Below are positions 1 to 10,150 of a stretch of DNA of 64,000 nt, piece after piece. The position numbers and the translations under genes were made by a program. The notes beneath the pieces are model-generated. The model made no database searches and was not told the DNA's origin. It saw only the letters and a program-made list of their open reading frames with translations. The stretch is from assembly GCA_020796225.1 (NCBI GenBank), contig CM036762.1, forward strand, positions 56,507,740 through 56,571,739. The letters are read 5' to 3'. Numbering within the stretch: position 1 is the first letter of the stretch; the number at the start of each line of letters is the position of its first letter. The stretch comes from Arion vulgaris (lineage: Eukaryota; Mollusca; Gastropoda; Stylommatophora; Arionidae).

Positions 1-82
1 AATGTTTGTGCTAAGTTGCAGCCATTTGCTTGAAAGGAATAATAGAAAAGAAGATGGAAATTGCAGATATCTCTTCTTCTTT

Positions 83-420
83 GCGATCGCTTTTTGATGA
101 TTATACCGTTAGACGCGTTCTTATGATGAAATCGACTGTTGTCTGGAGCTCATCTCTAGTGCCATGTAGTTTTGAATGTAGTGTTGTGTTGTAGGGCCAG
201 CATTCCTTTCTTGGGAGGACATACAGGGGGCAGTCTTGCAGGACATGTTCTGTGGTTTGTTCAGCGGAGCCACAGGGGCACAGAGGGGTTGGGGACAATC
301 GCAGCCTGTGTAGGTGTTTGTTCAGTTTGTTATGACCTATCCTGAGTCGGAAGATGATAGTCTGTTCTTGTCTGTCAAGTGTGTGGTAGTCATCGTTGGA
401 TGGTTTAGGTTCTTTTATCT
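83..420 (-). mobile_element. LINE 3' end, zinc-knuckle tail (family R1)
   Basis: Minus-strand fragment of the C-terminal tail of an RNase H-bearing non-LTR retrotransposon. It reads IIFRLRIGHNKLNKHL followed by a Cys-rich knuckle, LCPCGSAEQTTEHVLQDCPL, the pattern found at the C-terminus of many animal LINE polyproteins. The open frame runs upstream of the first Met without a start codon, so this is a 5'-truncated piece and not a gene. The element's 3' end lies near position 83, beside a GAAGAAG-like tail. The same tail occurs at 2865-3230 (+) and 16852-17180 (-). The frame is open to about position 103, so it is one of the better-kept R1 tails. Confidence 0.7.
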
Positions 421-464
421 GATGTGACTACTTTCTTCTAACAACCATTACATCATTCATCTTC

Positions 465-712
465 AAACGCTCCTTATCGACCACTTGTTAAACCACTCTT
501 TGTGATTTTATATGATCTGTGCATAAGAACAGTTGTACATTGTGCCAGTTATGCGCCTATAATTAGGCCAGCATATCCGATTTTTGCGATGCTTTATATT
601 TAATAGGGTAGTTTCTCTAGGCCCCTACCTCAGTCGTCTCTTAAGACATGCCTTGTAGGTCGTAATGTTGCTATTCTTTACTCCTTCTGCGGGCCCCGGC
701 AACACGCCGGTG
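465..712 (-). mobile_element. SINE-C copy (GAA-tailed dispersed repeat)
   Basis: A dispersed repeat of about 250 bp with at least ten copies in the window. Shared blocks are CATGTCGTAAGAGGCGAC, GAAATCGGATGT, TAGGCGCATAACTGG and CACAAAGAGTGGTTTAAC, ending in a (GAA)n tail. This copy is reversed and diverged, and its tail near 440-465 is eroded. Size, dispersion and simple-repeat tail suggest a SINE, but I see no convincing pol III boxes, so the class is inferred. Confidence 0.65.
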
Positions 713-1029
713 GCATCATTACATTCCAGATCGATGCTGATCTTTTGATCATACCATCTGACCAGAATGTTCTCGTTACGTAAGTTATTCAGTCATGAAC
801 TTGTCTCCCAAACACAATGTCACAAAGTCTCTTAACCATATCACTCCGTCATTTTTATCACATCAGGAGCAATTGTAACATATATTAAATTAGTCACTAT
901 ACTGGTTTTGTGTCATCTTACCAAATATTGTTATCAAGTATATCGGATTAGAAGGATGAAGGGGTTAAATTTTGTCGAGAAATTTGATGGAAATGAAATA
1001 CAATTTTAAACAAGTTTGAGTTGAATCTC

Positions 1030-1480
1030 GGAAGACTCAAAATGGCAGGTTGAGGTATGAGTGAATGTTTTCTATTTAAGTTTTTAACCTGCAGAGGCTT
1101 ACGCGGATCTTCTGTTTTGGGCATGCGGGTGTTTGTGGCAATGAGAAAGCGGACATGCTTGCATCAACAACATTGATTTTTCGAGAAGTTGAGAATAATT
1201 AAGGAAGATGCACTTCGGTCTCTCCACGACTCCCCGACTGTTTGTTGGATGAAGACTCTAAAATAGATGTTAAATCGATCCAGCGATTTAAGAAGTTTGG
1301 AGTTATCTCTTCGTCATGTAGAAATGGTTACCTGAGGGACAGAGTGAAGAGGATGTTTAACCAGCGAGACACAGGCACCATCAGTATGCATACCATTCGA
1401 CGTCTGTTGGGAAAGAGTGAGCACATATGAGTCTGCGCGAACTGTAATATCGTCGACTTATTAACTTGTTAGTATTATGT
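1030..1480 (+). mobile_element. RNase H-type LINE 3' fragment (family R2), degenerate
   Basis: A decayed copy of the end of an RNase H-bearing LINE. The part before 1240 preserves a frameshifted RNase H end (FGHAGVCGNEKADMLAST). From 1242 a 62-residue open frame begins LLDEDSKIDVKSIQRF and continues through CLRDRV-, FNQR- and SMHT-type segments to a stop at 1428, just before the expected Cys pair. Better copies are at 11190-11705 (+) and 39150-39470 (-). The AATAACC-type repeat tail of the family is seen at 1735-1752. It is a pseudogene relic. Confidence 0.65.
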
Positions 1481-1725
1481 TTTAGTTAATTTAGTTTTTG
1501 TGTAAGTTTTTTTGTTCTTGATAAAGGTCTAAGCACCGAAACGTTGAGTGTTGTTTTTTCATATCTTATAATTAATTTTTCCCTTCTTATGTAATACTGT
1601 ATATACCTATCTTTGCTCTATCGCCTATTTGCTCAGTATTACCGCAGCCACCCTAACGATTTTCTCCCGATATGATCTGATCCATCTGACCACCGAGTCT
1701 TGTTGAGTTTACATACACTCGCAAA
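1469..1725 (+). mobile_element. Penelope-type terminal sequence (solo), copy 1
   Basis: A ~250-bp block nearly identical to 8114-8362. It contains TTGATAAAGGTCT..GCACCGAAACGTTGAG at 1516-1550, the signature seen in the terminal repeats of Penelope-like retroelements, where it is part of a hammerhead-ribozyme-like fold. The same architecture in different sequence occurs at 17602-17633 and 19170-19200, next to a recognisable Penelope RT. No coding sequence adjoins this block, so it is either a solo terminal repeat or a nonautonomous derivative. Confidence 0.5.
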
Positions 1726-2284
1726 TGAACAATATTAACCAATAACCAATACATGTATATAGTTTTCTAATCTTCAGCCTAACCTGCAGAAACGAATCCC
1801 GCAGTGCATCTTCAACCCCCTTCATTTTCTTTCAGTTACGCCGCTGTGCATGCTATAATAAACCTGCATGTTCATGTTGAGAGAAATAAATGCTTTGTTG
1901 ATTGTAAAACCACCTGGTAAAGTGTATATTATCGAGTTGTGTTGGATATAGAATAGAAATGTACCAGAATAGACAAGTGTATTAACCTACATATGAGTCA
2001 CGCCAACATGTCTTAATGCTGAAATCAAGTGGAAATTGTAAAATAAATCTACGTTTCATTTTTATTTTCTATTCTCTTCAAAGGAAATCAATATTTTGCC
2101 ACAGACTTGTTTATTTGTTTGTTATGAAGGGTATTAAAGCAGATGCATGCCCTTTCAACTTAAGTACGAGTCTTTTTGGTAATACTAGCCCTTTCGCTGC
2201 TTTTATACTCTCCGAAGACGGATCTAAAAATAGCGACACTTTGTTTATAGGTCACACACGTAAATGAAAGCCTATAGCAGTGAC

Positions 2285-2400
2285 AGTAGTAATGTATAAC
2301 GTGTTAACGCGTCTTTAGCCCAAAGAGGAGAGATAATAACAGACGTGTTAACGCGTCTTTACCAGTGAATGGGAAAAAACGTCTATACATGTCCTTAGCA
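2285..2400. repeat. Short imperfect duplication in a gene-free stretch
   Basis: The stretch 1726-2550 has no recognisable gene. The only structure I see is a two-copy motif, GTGTTAACGCGTCTTTA, at about 2300 and 2346. The open frame at 2016-2267 resembles no family I know. Confidence 0.3.
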
Positions 2401-2554
2401 GCTAAAGGGCTAGGATTCGAGAATGATCGACCTCTTTAATCGACTCCGCTTAAGATGGTTAGGCAATGTGTGCGGAATGAAAACATGGAGGACAGATCTC
2501 TTTGGATACGATGTACCGAGATCTGGCTACGACAAGAGAAGTGTGGGAGGGTTC

Positions 2555-2812
2555 TGTCTTTGCAAAACGAGCACTATAGTATCACTGTAACCTACAAGGG
2601 AAGCCGTAAGAGGAGACTGAAGTATTGGCCTATGGAAGTTACTCTAGTAAATAAAACGAGTCGCAGAAATCGGATGTTCCGACCTACATGTAGGCGCATA
2701 ACTGGCACACGCACAATCGCTCTTAGGCTCAGATCAAATATAGATCACAAAGAGTGGTTTAACAAGTGGTCGATATGGAACGTTCGAAGAAGAAGAAGAA
2801 AAAGAAGGAGCT
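2555..2812 (+). mobile_element. SINE-C copy
   Basis: Forward copy with the family blocks CGCAGAAATCGGATGTTC, TAGGCGCATAACTGG and ATCACAAAGAGTGGTTTAAC. It ends at GGAACGTTCGAAGAAGAAG, passing into a long purine (GAA/AAG) tail. The 119-residue open frame at 2455-2814 is a chance reading of this repeat. Confidence 0.75.
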
Positions 2813-2864
2813 AGATATGTTGATAATGTTGTGAAGATCTAATGCTGCTACAAAGCAGGTCACA

Positions 2865-3230
2865 AGTTTGCAGACAATTTCAAGTTATCTTCTTGCTTAC
2901 TTCCCTTGTCCGGAAATCTATGCTGGCAAGAGTTTTGCTTTTGTTAGGAAACCCATGTTAGACAGGTTGTACCGACACTACAGACTCAACAGACACTTAA
3001 ATAGACTTGGAATAAGTCAACGAACACTCTGCCATTGTCAGTCGGCGAAACAGACGCAGGAACATGTCCCGTAAGACTGTTCTCCCCTGGGTCAGCTGAG
3101 AAGCAACATGCGGCCACATCCATTCGACCTAAATATTAAACTGTGGAGAAACTTGATAGACCTGAAGTTAACTGTCCAGTTTGTGGTCCACGGTAAACTA
3201 AGCGAATGACCAGAGATCGCTAAAGAAGTA
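2865..3230 (+). mobile_element. LINE 3' end, zinc-knuckle tail (family R1)
   Basis: Forward copy of the R1 C-terminal tail. It carries LYRHYRLNRHLNRLGISQRT and a CHCQSAKQTQEHV knuckle, then a frameshift near 3070 into LRSNMRPHPFDLNIKLW. It ends at the same 3' sequence (AAGCGAATGACCAGAGATCGC) that ends the 16.85-kb copy. The knuckle is intact but the frame is broken, so it is non-functional. Confidence 0.7.
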
Positions 3231-3419
3231 GACAGGCTGAAGACTAGAAGGCAGAAAAATGTGACTTCCTGATTCTCCAGGTTGGGAGTTGGGGAGTTGC
3301 TGACAAGCCATTCCTGTAAAAAATATTTTGTTAAGGAAATGGAAGCAATAGATACATTTGTAGCATAACAAATTAAGAGCGTTTAAAACAAACAAATTGA
3401 GCATCATTTCAGATCATCA

Positions 3420-3700
3420 AAGATGAAGGTGGAGATGGATTGGTGATGTTTGTAGTTCGTATGCCAGTAGAGGAGTTATCTAGGTCAGCTCTCCGATATA
3501 CATCAAAGAGAAAGAGATGTCCTGAACGTCCAAATAAAACAAGGAGAAGAACGATGGCAAGGGAGTTGAAGCTGTGTGGCCTGACGTGGAAACCAATAAA
3601 TATAAAGACGACAGAACGGCATCAATGGAAACATTTTGTGGAAGCCTTGTGTGAAGCGGAACACCGAGAGGATATATATTGAAAGTAAGACAAGAGCTGT
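3420..3700 (+). mobile_element. LINE reverse-transcriptase C-terminal tail
   Basis: An 80-residue open frame (3440-3682) has the layout typical of the C-terminus of LINE reverse transcriptases: a frameshifted RWRWIGDV, then LRYTSKRKRCPERPNKTRRR, a TW segment, and a final HQWKHFVEALCEAEHRED. The upstream RT domain is absent, which indicates 5' truncation. Nothing suggests host function. Confidence 0.65.
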
Positions 3701-3734
3701 CTATAGATTAAGTCGATTGGCTAGTTACTTCTTC

Positions 3735-3990
3735 TTTTCTCCAATCCTGTTTGCCTCACGTCAGGTCAAGAAGAGATTTCTAAAACGGGCCCTTGTATGC
3801 GCTTCGTAGATAGTGTCTATCGTCGCCTCTGTTATCTCTGAGGTCCATCTTTTGCGTGACTGGCCTTTTGCTTTGTACCCATTGTATCAGAGCAGCATTG
3901 CTCTTTGATGTGCACTGTGTTGGTAATCTGCTTACATGGCCGAATCATTTAATTTGTTGTTTCTTGATGAAGTCTAGTAAATATTAAATA
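3735..3990 (-). mobile_element. LINE C-terminal tail (family R4), copy 1
   Basis: Minus-strand tail with YNGYKAKGQSRKRWTSEITE followed by ATIDTIYEAHTRARFRNLFL. This is the GxxRKRW-type segment found at the end of LINE RTs. An upstream FGHVSRLP motif lies in another frame, so the copy is frameshifted. A second copy is at 21965-22215, and a third trace appears inside the blended region near 48785-48950. Confidence 0.55.
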
Positions 3991-4770
3991 ATGGTTATTA
4001 ATACTTGGATTCTCTGAAAAGAGTTCATTCTTATTTTTCATATTTGTTGCATGCACGCTCTGATATAACTAAAACAAGGTTCGTCCTTAGGTTGAACACC
4101 CGTGCCTCGGCTCAAAGGGGTTATAATCCCACACATAATAAAACAAACAAACAATTAATAAAAGTAAAGTAACAAATGCCACCCCCACCACACCCAAAAA
4201 GCAGAGAAGATTAAGGTGTAGGGAGAAAAGATAGAAGAAGTGGAAAAGTTCAAATATTTGGGGCAGCTATGTAACCAAAACATATCCAGGAGCAGATATA
4301 AATTCTGATCATAATCCAGTGATGATCAAACTAAATATAAAACTAAAAAAGATAGACCAACCAACAAGAAAAGAGCCACATATAGATATATCAGCACTTA
4401 AACAACCAGAGATACAACAGAAATAATTGTGTGGAAGTAAAGAACAAATATGAATGCCTAATGACAGAGTGCTTAGAACAATACAGAAGAGAAAATCCTG
4501 AAGAGAAAGTAACCAATAAATGGAATTGCTTAAAACAGAGTATACAAACTGCAAACAAAAATCTGCCTGTAAAAGAATCCATGAAAAATCAAATGTGGAT
4601 GACTGATGAAATATTAGTAAAAATGGCAGAACGAAAGAAAGCCAAGAACACCCCAAAGTATACAATTTTAGACAACGAAATAAGCAACATGTGCAGAACC
4701 ACAAAAGTAAACTGGTTAGAAACAAAATGCAAGGAAATAGAAGATATGGCAGAAAAACACAGGACGAGAT

Positions 4771-5208
4771 ATGCACAGAGAAATAATACAAATGACAAGT
4801 AAGAAAAATACTATAAAAGGTGAAGGATGTATCAAAAACAACAACAACCAACTTTTGTTTGATAAAACAGAAATATTGACAAGATGGACAGAATATGTAA
4901 CGGCTCTATTTGATGATCAAAGAAACAGTAAACGCAGTATAAAGTGCAATGACGGCCCAAGAATACTAACATCTGAAGTTGTAAGAGCAATTGAAACAAT
5001 GAAGCGAGGAAAGGCTGCAGGATTGGACAATATTACTGTGGAAATGTTAACCTCCTTAGAGGATTTTGGTATTTCAACCATTACAGATTTGTGCAATGAT
5101 ATATATAACACAGGATATATACCAAGAGACTTGAAGACATCAGTATTCATACCACTACCCAAAAGCCCAAAGCACAGGAGTGCACAGACTATAGGACAAT
5201 TAGCCTGA
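4771..5208 (+). pseudogene. Reverse transcriptase, N-terminal part
   Basis: A 145-residue frame overlapping the linker frame (4431-4802) by 32 bases in a different phase. It carries the RT finger region: RWTEYVTALFDD, KAAGLDNITVEMLTS and TSVFIPLPKSPK. It loses frame at KHRSAQT; the next frame continues TISLMSHIKKILLKIIHE, so one base change separates them. It stops at the boundary of the AT-rich insertion. Its partner, the palm domain, resumes near 6249. Confidence 0.8.
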
Positions 5209-5248
5209 TGAGCCACATAAAAAAAATACTACTCAAGATCATACATGA

Positions 5249-6240
5249 ACCATTGGCAGGTTTTTAAGGTTTTTTCTATATTTTTGATGCCCTGCTCTAT
5301 ATTTAGCAACCATACACGTTCTTTGCATTGAAAATAGGCATATTATATATGGTTGGAAAGCTAATTAGATGGACTATCAGGATATGTGGTTTTAACATAA
5401 GTGTGATGTAATTTATGATCTCCGTGACCTACTTATGAAAAGTCTAAAAATAGATTATTCTACAAATGATACATTTTTTACAGTCACAAAGAAGGAAAAA
5501 AATAAGTATGACGAATATAATGAAATCTTTTAGTACAGTCGTTTAAAGTCTTCATATTTGCAAACCATATATGAATTTAAACATGTTTGGAAAATATGAA
5601 AGGCAGTAATCATGAAATTTATAAAATTCACTATTTTCATATTGTAAAGAAAAAAGTCAATAAATATAACCTTCAAGAGAAAATGATGCCGAATTGGTCT
5701 AGTAAGCAGCCCATAAAGAACTAGCACTTATAGTATCATACATAAACATTAAATGGGTACATCATTCCTAAACCTTGCAAGTAAAGATATTATTGAACAA
5801 AAATATGATTACGCAATGATATTTGATAGACAAAATAATCAGGATAAAAGTTATCGGGCATCTTGCAAACAGAGTCAAAGTGACACAGGCATAGAATGTT
5901 CATCTGACTCAAGCATAGATATTTCAAGAATCACTGGTGACTTCATCAGGACAGTAATCTGAGTTATTAGAATCCTTTTTATCACATATTTGGGGCTTTT
6001 TGGCTGGAGCAATTTGGACGTTTCTTCAAAATGGCAAGTGGGAAATAAGGTGTGCTCCAGTCAACGAGATTAGACATCTAAAAAATATATAATTAATTTT
6101 TTTATAATTTTTATTAGATTATCATATGTTCTGCATTAGATAACATAAATTTTACCAACTTAAATGCAAAATAGATACAAAATTATGGCCACTTAAATAG
6201 GCATGTTGCATCGATCATAAATGATCGAAATTCCATTATC
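5249..6240. mobile_element. ~1 kb AT-rich insertion inside the LINE RT
   Basis: The RT reading IIHE ends at 5248, and RVKNKIDIEVGEEQFGF resumes at about 6249, so roughly 990 bp were inserted. The ends are inverted: AACCATTGG at the left (5247-5255) and CCAATGGTT at the right (6240-6248). The right end abuts TTAA, the left TGAA, which resembles a piggyBac-type (TTAA-target) nonautonomous element. A perfect CGATCAT-AA-ATGATCG hairpin lies near the right end (6212-6227). The small frame at 5753-5962 (acidic, Ser/Asp-rich) is unrecognised. Class is inferred. Confidence 0.5.
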
Positions 6241-6384
6241 CCAATGGTTAAGGGTTAAAAACAAGATAGACATAGAAGTAGGAGAAGAACAGTTTGGCTT
6301 TAGAAAGAACAGAGGAACAAGAGAGGCAATACTTTGTATAAGACTACTCGCTGACAAGTATATAGAAGTGCAAAAAGTATCTAC

Positions 6385-6864
6385 TTGTGTTTCATCGATT
6401 ATAGCAAAGCTTTTGACAGAGTCCAACATGAAAAGCTAATCATATGTCTACAAGAAATAGGCCTAGATGGGGATGATATCAGACTAATAAGTAACATATA
6501 CTGGGAACAGACAGCAATAATAAAATATGAAAATAGCTACTCTCCATACCTAGACATAAAGAGAGGAGTGAGACAAGGATGCATTCTGTCACCAAGCCTA
6601 TTCAACATCTACACAGAGAAAATCTTCAAACAACTAGAGAGAATGCCAGGACTCAAGATCAATGGAAAAATAATAAACAACTTAAGATATGCAGATGACA
6701 CAGTATTGGTAGCAGAAAATGAACAAGATCTACAAGAATTAGTGGACCAATTGGACAGAACTAGCAAGAAATATGGATTAGACATTAACATACAGAAAAC
6801 AAAAACTATGGTAATCAACAAGGATATGGAAAAACCTAAAATGAATATAAAAATACATGGATAA
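6385..6864 (+). pseudogene. Reverse transcriptase, palm domain with YADD
   Basis: A 159-residue open frame holding the catalytic core of the LINE RT. CFIDYSKAFDRVQHEKL supplies motif A Asp, RGVRQGCILSPSLFNIYTEK is motif B, and LRYADDTVLVAE has the YADD pair of catalytic aspartates. KYGLDINIQKTKTMVIN is the following conserved block. All catalytic residues I can identify are present. The domain is separated by a frameshift from the fingers frame (6221-6439) and by a stop at 6862-6864 from the tail frame (6897-7352), so no complete RT can be made. Confidence 0.85.
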
Positions 6865-6896
6865 TTACTACATCAAGTAAAAAGCTTCTCGGTCAG

Positions 6897-7352
6897 ATGA
6901 TAACAGATGATGGGAGATGTATAACAGAAATTAAAAAGAGAATAGGAATGGCCAAGGATAATTTCAATAGTATGAGAAAGTTACTGACATCCAAACAAAT
7001 CACAAACAGGCTAAAAATGAGAATGATCAAATGCTATATATATCCTATATTAATGTATGGCTCGGAAACATGGACAATGAATAAGCAGTTAGAAGACAGA
7101 ATTGATGCATTTGAGATGTGGATATATAGAAGAATAGGCAGAGTTTCATGGACAGAAAAACAGACAAATAAACAAGTTTTAGGAAAACTAGGCATGAAGA
7201 AACAATTATTAAGAGAAATAAAATTCAGACAAGTAAAGTATTTTGGGTACATAACAAGACATGACACCATGATAAAACATTTACTAGAGGGGAAAGTTGA
7301 GGGGAGAAGAGCAAGAGGAAGACCGAGAGATAAGTGGGAGGGGAAACTTTAA
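6897..7352 (+). pseudogene. LINE RT thumb/C-terminal tail
   Basis: A 151-residue frame continuing the RT relic. It holds ITEIKKRIGMAK, LYGSETW-type MYGSETWTMNKQLEDRI, FEMWIYRRIGRVSWTEK, a FGYITRHDTM segment and GRRARGRPRDKWEGKL. This order is the usual C-terminal arrangement of LINE RTs. A premature stop follows; the true end of the family, in another frame, runs to the (GAT)n tail. A sister copy covering the same part is at 53765-54240 (-). Confidence 0.8.
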
Positions 7353-7692
7353 GAAATGGACAGGTTACAGTCTGGCAGTGTGCAACACCAAGGCAAAGAC
7401 AGAGGATGCTGGAGATTCATTGCAGCCAACCTTCGATGTGGAGACGGCACCTGATGATGATGATGTAACTACACACATAAGGGGATAAAGGAAAAGAAAT
7501 CGCAGTGTCGGCTGCAACACATAGATTATTGTACAACGTATGGAGATCATCAGCTTACAGGGCACAGACTAAACTCACTATATACAAATCAAATATTTTA
7601 CTATATGGATCAGTGGCATGGAAAACAAGTAACAAGACAGACAGTCGCGTAAGAGGCTCTGAAGAAATATGTCTCAGGAGAAGTCTTCGAAA

Positions 7693-8008
7693 AAACACTG
7701 AGTACATTTGAAACCACTGAGTACACTTTGAACCACTGACTACGCTGAGCACAGTTGGAACCACTGACTACGCTGAGCACAGTTGGAACCACTGACTACA
7801 CTGAGCACAGTAGGAACCACTGATTACACTGAGCACAGTTGGAACCACTGATTACGCTGAGCACAGTAGGAACCACTGACTACACTGAGTACAGTTGGAA
7901 CCACTGATTATGCTGAGCCCAGTAGGAACCACTGATTACGCTGAGCACAGTAGGAACCACTGACTACACTGAGTACAGTTGGAGCCACTGACTACACTGA
8001 GACTAATC
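7693..8008 (+). repeat. 28-bp minisatellite (left part)
   Basis: About 11 copies of ACCACTGACTACRCTGAGCA plus CAGTWGGA, with unit variants. The array stops at 8008, is interrupted by a Penelope-type terminal sequence, and resumes for about 1.5 units at 8361-8401. Confidence 0.9.
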
Positions 8009-8009
8009 G

Positions 8010-8362
8010 GTAACCTAATAGTCTTCCTATTTCCTGTCCATTCTATCATTCACGAGATGCTGACCAAGAGCCTCGCAGGTACGTATGCCAGTATCTTTTG
8101 ATTCAGATCATTTGTTAGTATCAAGTTTTAGTTAATTTAGTTTTTTGTGTTCTTGATAAAGGTCTTAAGCACCGAAACGTTGAGTGTTGTTTTTTTCGTA
8201 TCTTATAATTAATTTTTCCCTTCTTATGTAATACTGTATTTACCAGTCTTTGCTCTATCGCCTATTTCCTCAGTATTACCGCAGCCACCCTAACGATTTT
8301 CTCCAGATCTGATCTGATCCAGTCTGACCACCTCAGATTTGTTGATTTTCGTACATCGCATG
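8010..8362 (+). mobile_element. Penelope-type terminal sequence, copy 2, inside the 28-bp array
   Basis: From 8114 this matches 1469-1725 closely, including CTTGATAAAGGTCTTAAGCA and CCGAAACGTTGAGTG at 8152-8186. It sits between two parts of the same minisatellite, so it was inserted into the array or the array was copied around it. There is no coding sequence. The 5' 100 bp (8010-8113) has no counterpart in copy 1. Confidence 0.5.
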
Positions 8363-8401
8363 ACTACACTGAGCACAGTAGGAACCACTGACTACACTGG
8401 G
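8361..8401 (+). repeat. 28-bp minisatellite (right remnant)
   Basis: One and a half units of the 7693-8008 array (ACTACACTGAGCACAGTAGG) on the far side of the inserted block. Confidence 0.85.
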
Positions 8402-9234
8402 TGTACACACACCGATCCTAAGAGTTTTGAACTTTATTTCTGTCGTACAGATACATTTTTATTAGTGCTGTTGTTATTCAATTTGTTTTGCAGATATACG
8501 TTGCCATATGTTGCCTCTAGTTTGCAGAAAGTCCAACTAACAATAAAAGACATACGTCCAACAATTAAACAATGTAGTTTGACACTTGGATAAAGAGGCT
8601 ACACTTAACGTTCAAGATGAGTGTTACATAACGCGCACTTTAAGCAGACAAGAACCACAACTCCTGTTGCCAAATGTCCGTTACGTTTTTATTACCTGCC
8701 ATGTTTCTCAATTGTTGTGTAATGCTATGGCTGTCTTGAGCATGACGTATTTGTTGATACAGGAAAACTGCATGTAGCTGGAATAAATTGGAGTAAAAGT
8801 TCAATATAAAATTGTCAATTTGACTGAACTATTCTAATTTATTTTCACAGTTACACAGTAATTTTCTCCCTTTATAAATACACACTATTACGTGCATACT
8901 TCCATCTAACACCTCTCACCGTTTTGGCTAAGATAAATATGTACTATAGTACCTACTTGATGGCGGTCAAAAGATTGGAGTCTTTATAAAGTCAGTTGGC
9001 AGCTTAATGTATTTAAACACATTTCTAGCAGCTCCCATTCGAATGAATGACGACGATTGGAGGTTATTACACGTTCAACCGCAATTGGGTCCATCTGTTA
9101 CGTCACTGCCGGGTAAATGTAAAATAAATAAAATAAAATAAAAACACAAGTAAATCTTGCGTATATCACGTATTATTCGAGTACCACGTCATATTTGATA
9201 TCGAAAGAAACCTACATTGGAAAGTTTGTCAAGT
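8402..9234. other. No recognisable feature
   Basis: Unique-looking AT-rich sequence. The short open frames at 8339-8593 and 8586-8777 have no recognisable motifs. A short TAAAA/AATAA-rich run lies near 9118-9148. Confidence 0.5.
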
Positions 9235-9472
9235 CTGGGGCTTACAAGGGGAGCAAAGAACAGTAACACTGCGACCTATAAGGTATGTTGTAAGAGGCGA
9301 CTAGGGTAGGGGCCTAGAGGAGCTAGTAAATAAAAACGTCTCAGAAATCGGATGTGGTGGCCTACTTTTAGGCGCATAACTGGTACAATGTACAATCGCG
9401 CTTAGACTCAGATCACATATAAATCACAAAGAGTGGTTTAACAAGTGGTCAATATGGAACGTTCGAAAAAGA
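9235..9472 (+). mobile_element. SINE-C copy
   Basis: Forward copy. It runs from GGGGAGCAAAGAACAGTAAC through CTCAGAAATCGGATGTGG and TAGGCGCATAACTGG to GGAACGTTCGAAAAAGAAG. Confidence 0.75.
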
Positions 9473-9753
9473 AGACAAATTTTTCAAATTACTTTTCGCA
9501 TTCTTATCCAACAGTCTGTTTTCATATTAAGTTTGGTTGTAAAGCTTATCCTGCCATTATTTTGAACCCAGAAAATGAATTCTAGAAAATGCAATACTGG
9601 TACAGAATGTCTCTTAGTGGTAAACTATGCAGAATCTGTTAATATAACGGCAATTGTACAGAGAGTTGAAGGAAGGAGGGAGCACAATCTTGTTTGACTG
9701 TGCTTAGGTTATCAGTACTTATGTGCAATGAATACGCACTTGACAGTCTACTT

Positions 9754-10150
9754 CAGTATTTCCCAAACTAGGGTTCGTGGATCCCAAGGGTCCGCGTGGT
9801 ACTGACAGGGGGTGCTCAAGCGCTTGAATAAATATTATGATCTATGACATTTCAAACAGAAAAATAAATTTTAAAAACATGTATAAAAACAGTGGTAAAC
9901 TAGTTCCAATGCGATTTAAAAGGACCCGGACTAGACTTGAGTCTAAATGTCTGACAGGACAAAATGAAAGATCACTTGAAATTTCCCGCAGTATGAGAAA
10001 TTGAAGCCAGCTTGACTGTTGGTGTGGACCGTGGTGTAATATTAAAGCGATCGATAAAAGATTTTCATATAAAGAAACTTTTGGGGGTCTACGGTTGCAA
10101 AATGTATTTAAAAGGGTGTCCACGGTAATTAAAGTTTGGGAACCGCTGGA
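9754..10150. mobile_element. hAT-type MITE with 8-bp target duplication
   Basis: The ends are CAGTATTTCCCAAACTAGGG and, at the right, AAGTTTGGGAACCGCTG, inverted as in the CAG..CTG termini of hAT elements. Flanks are GTCTACTT (9746-9753) and GACTACTT (10151-10158), an 8-bp duplication with one mismatch. The 8-bp size is diagnostic of hAT. The 397-bp body has no transposase, and the open frame at 9842-10123 is spurious. Confidence 0.75.

Larger units (their letters stand above)
4225..7480 (+). mobile_element. Most complete non-LTR retrotransposon (LINE), frameshifted and interrupted
   Basis: This is the longest LINE relic in the window. In order it holds: a stray RT-like VEKFKYLGQ (about 4237-4263); an endonuclease end, SDHNPVMIKL (4305-4340); a linker (4431-4802); the RT N-terminus with KRGKAAGLDNITVEML (about 5000-5050); an AT-rich insertion (about 5249-6240); RT fingers/palm with EEQFGFRKNRGTREA; FIDYSKAFDRV; RGVRQGCILSPSLFN; the catalytic LRYADDTVLVAE (about 6683-6715); and a C-terminal tail with YGSETWTMNKQ and GRRARGRPRDKW. 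At least three frameshifts and stops separate these parts, so it is dead. The 3' end is a (GAT)n tract after GGAGACGGCACCT (about 7440-7465). The clade (RTE/Jockey range) is not resolved by eye. Confidence 0.85.

Noticed and set aside
4309..4851. 180-residue hydrophobic minus-strand frame (membrane protein look)
   Set aside because: It is the antisense of the AT/A-rich LINE coding strand; A-rich codons read as Phe/Leu/Ser on the other strand.
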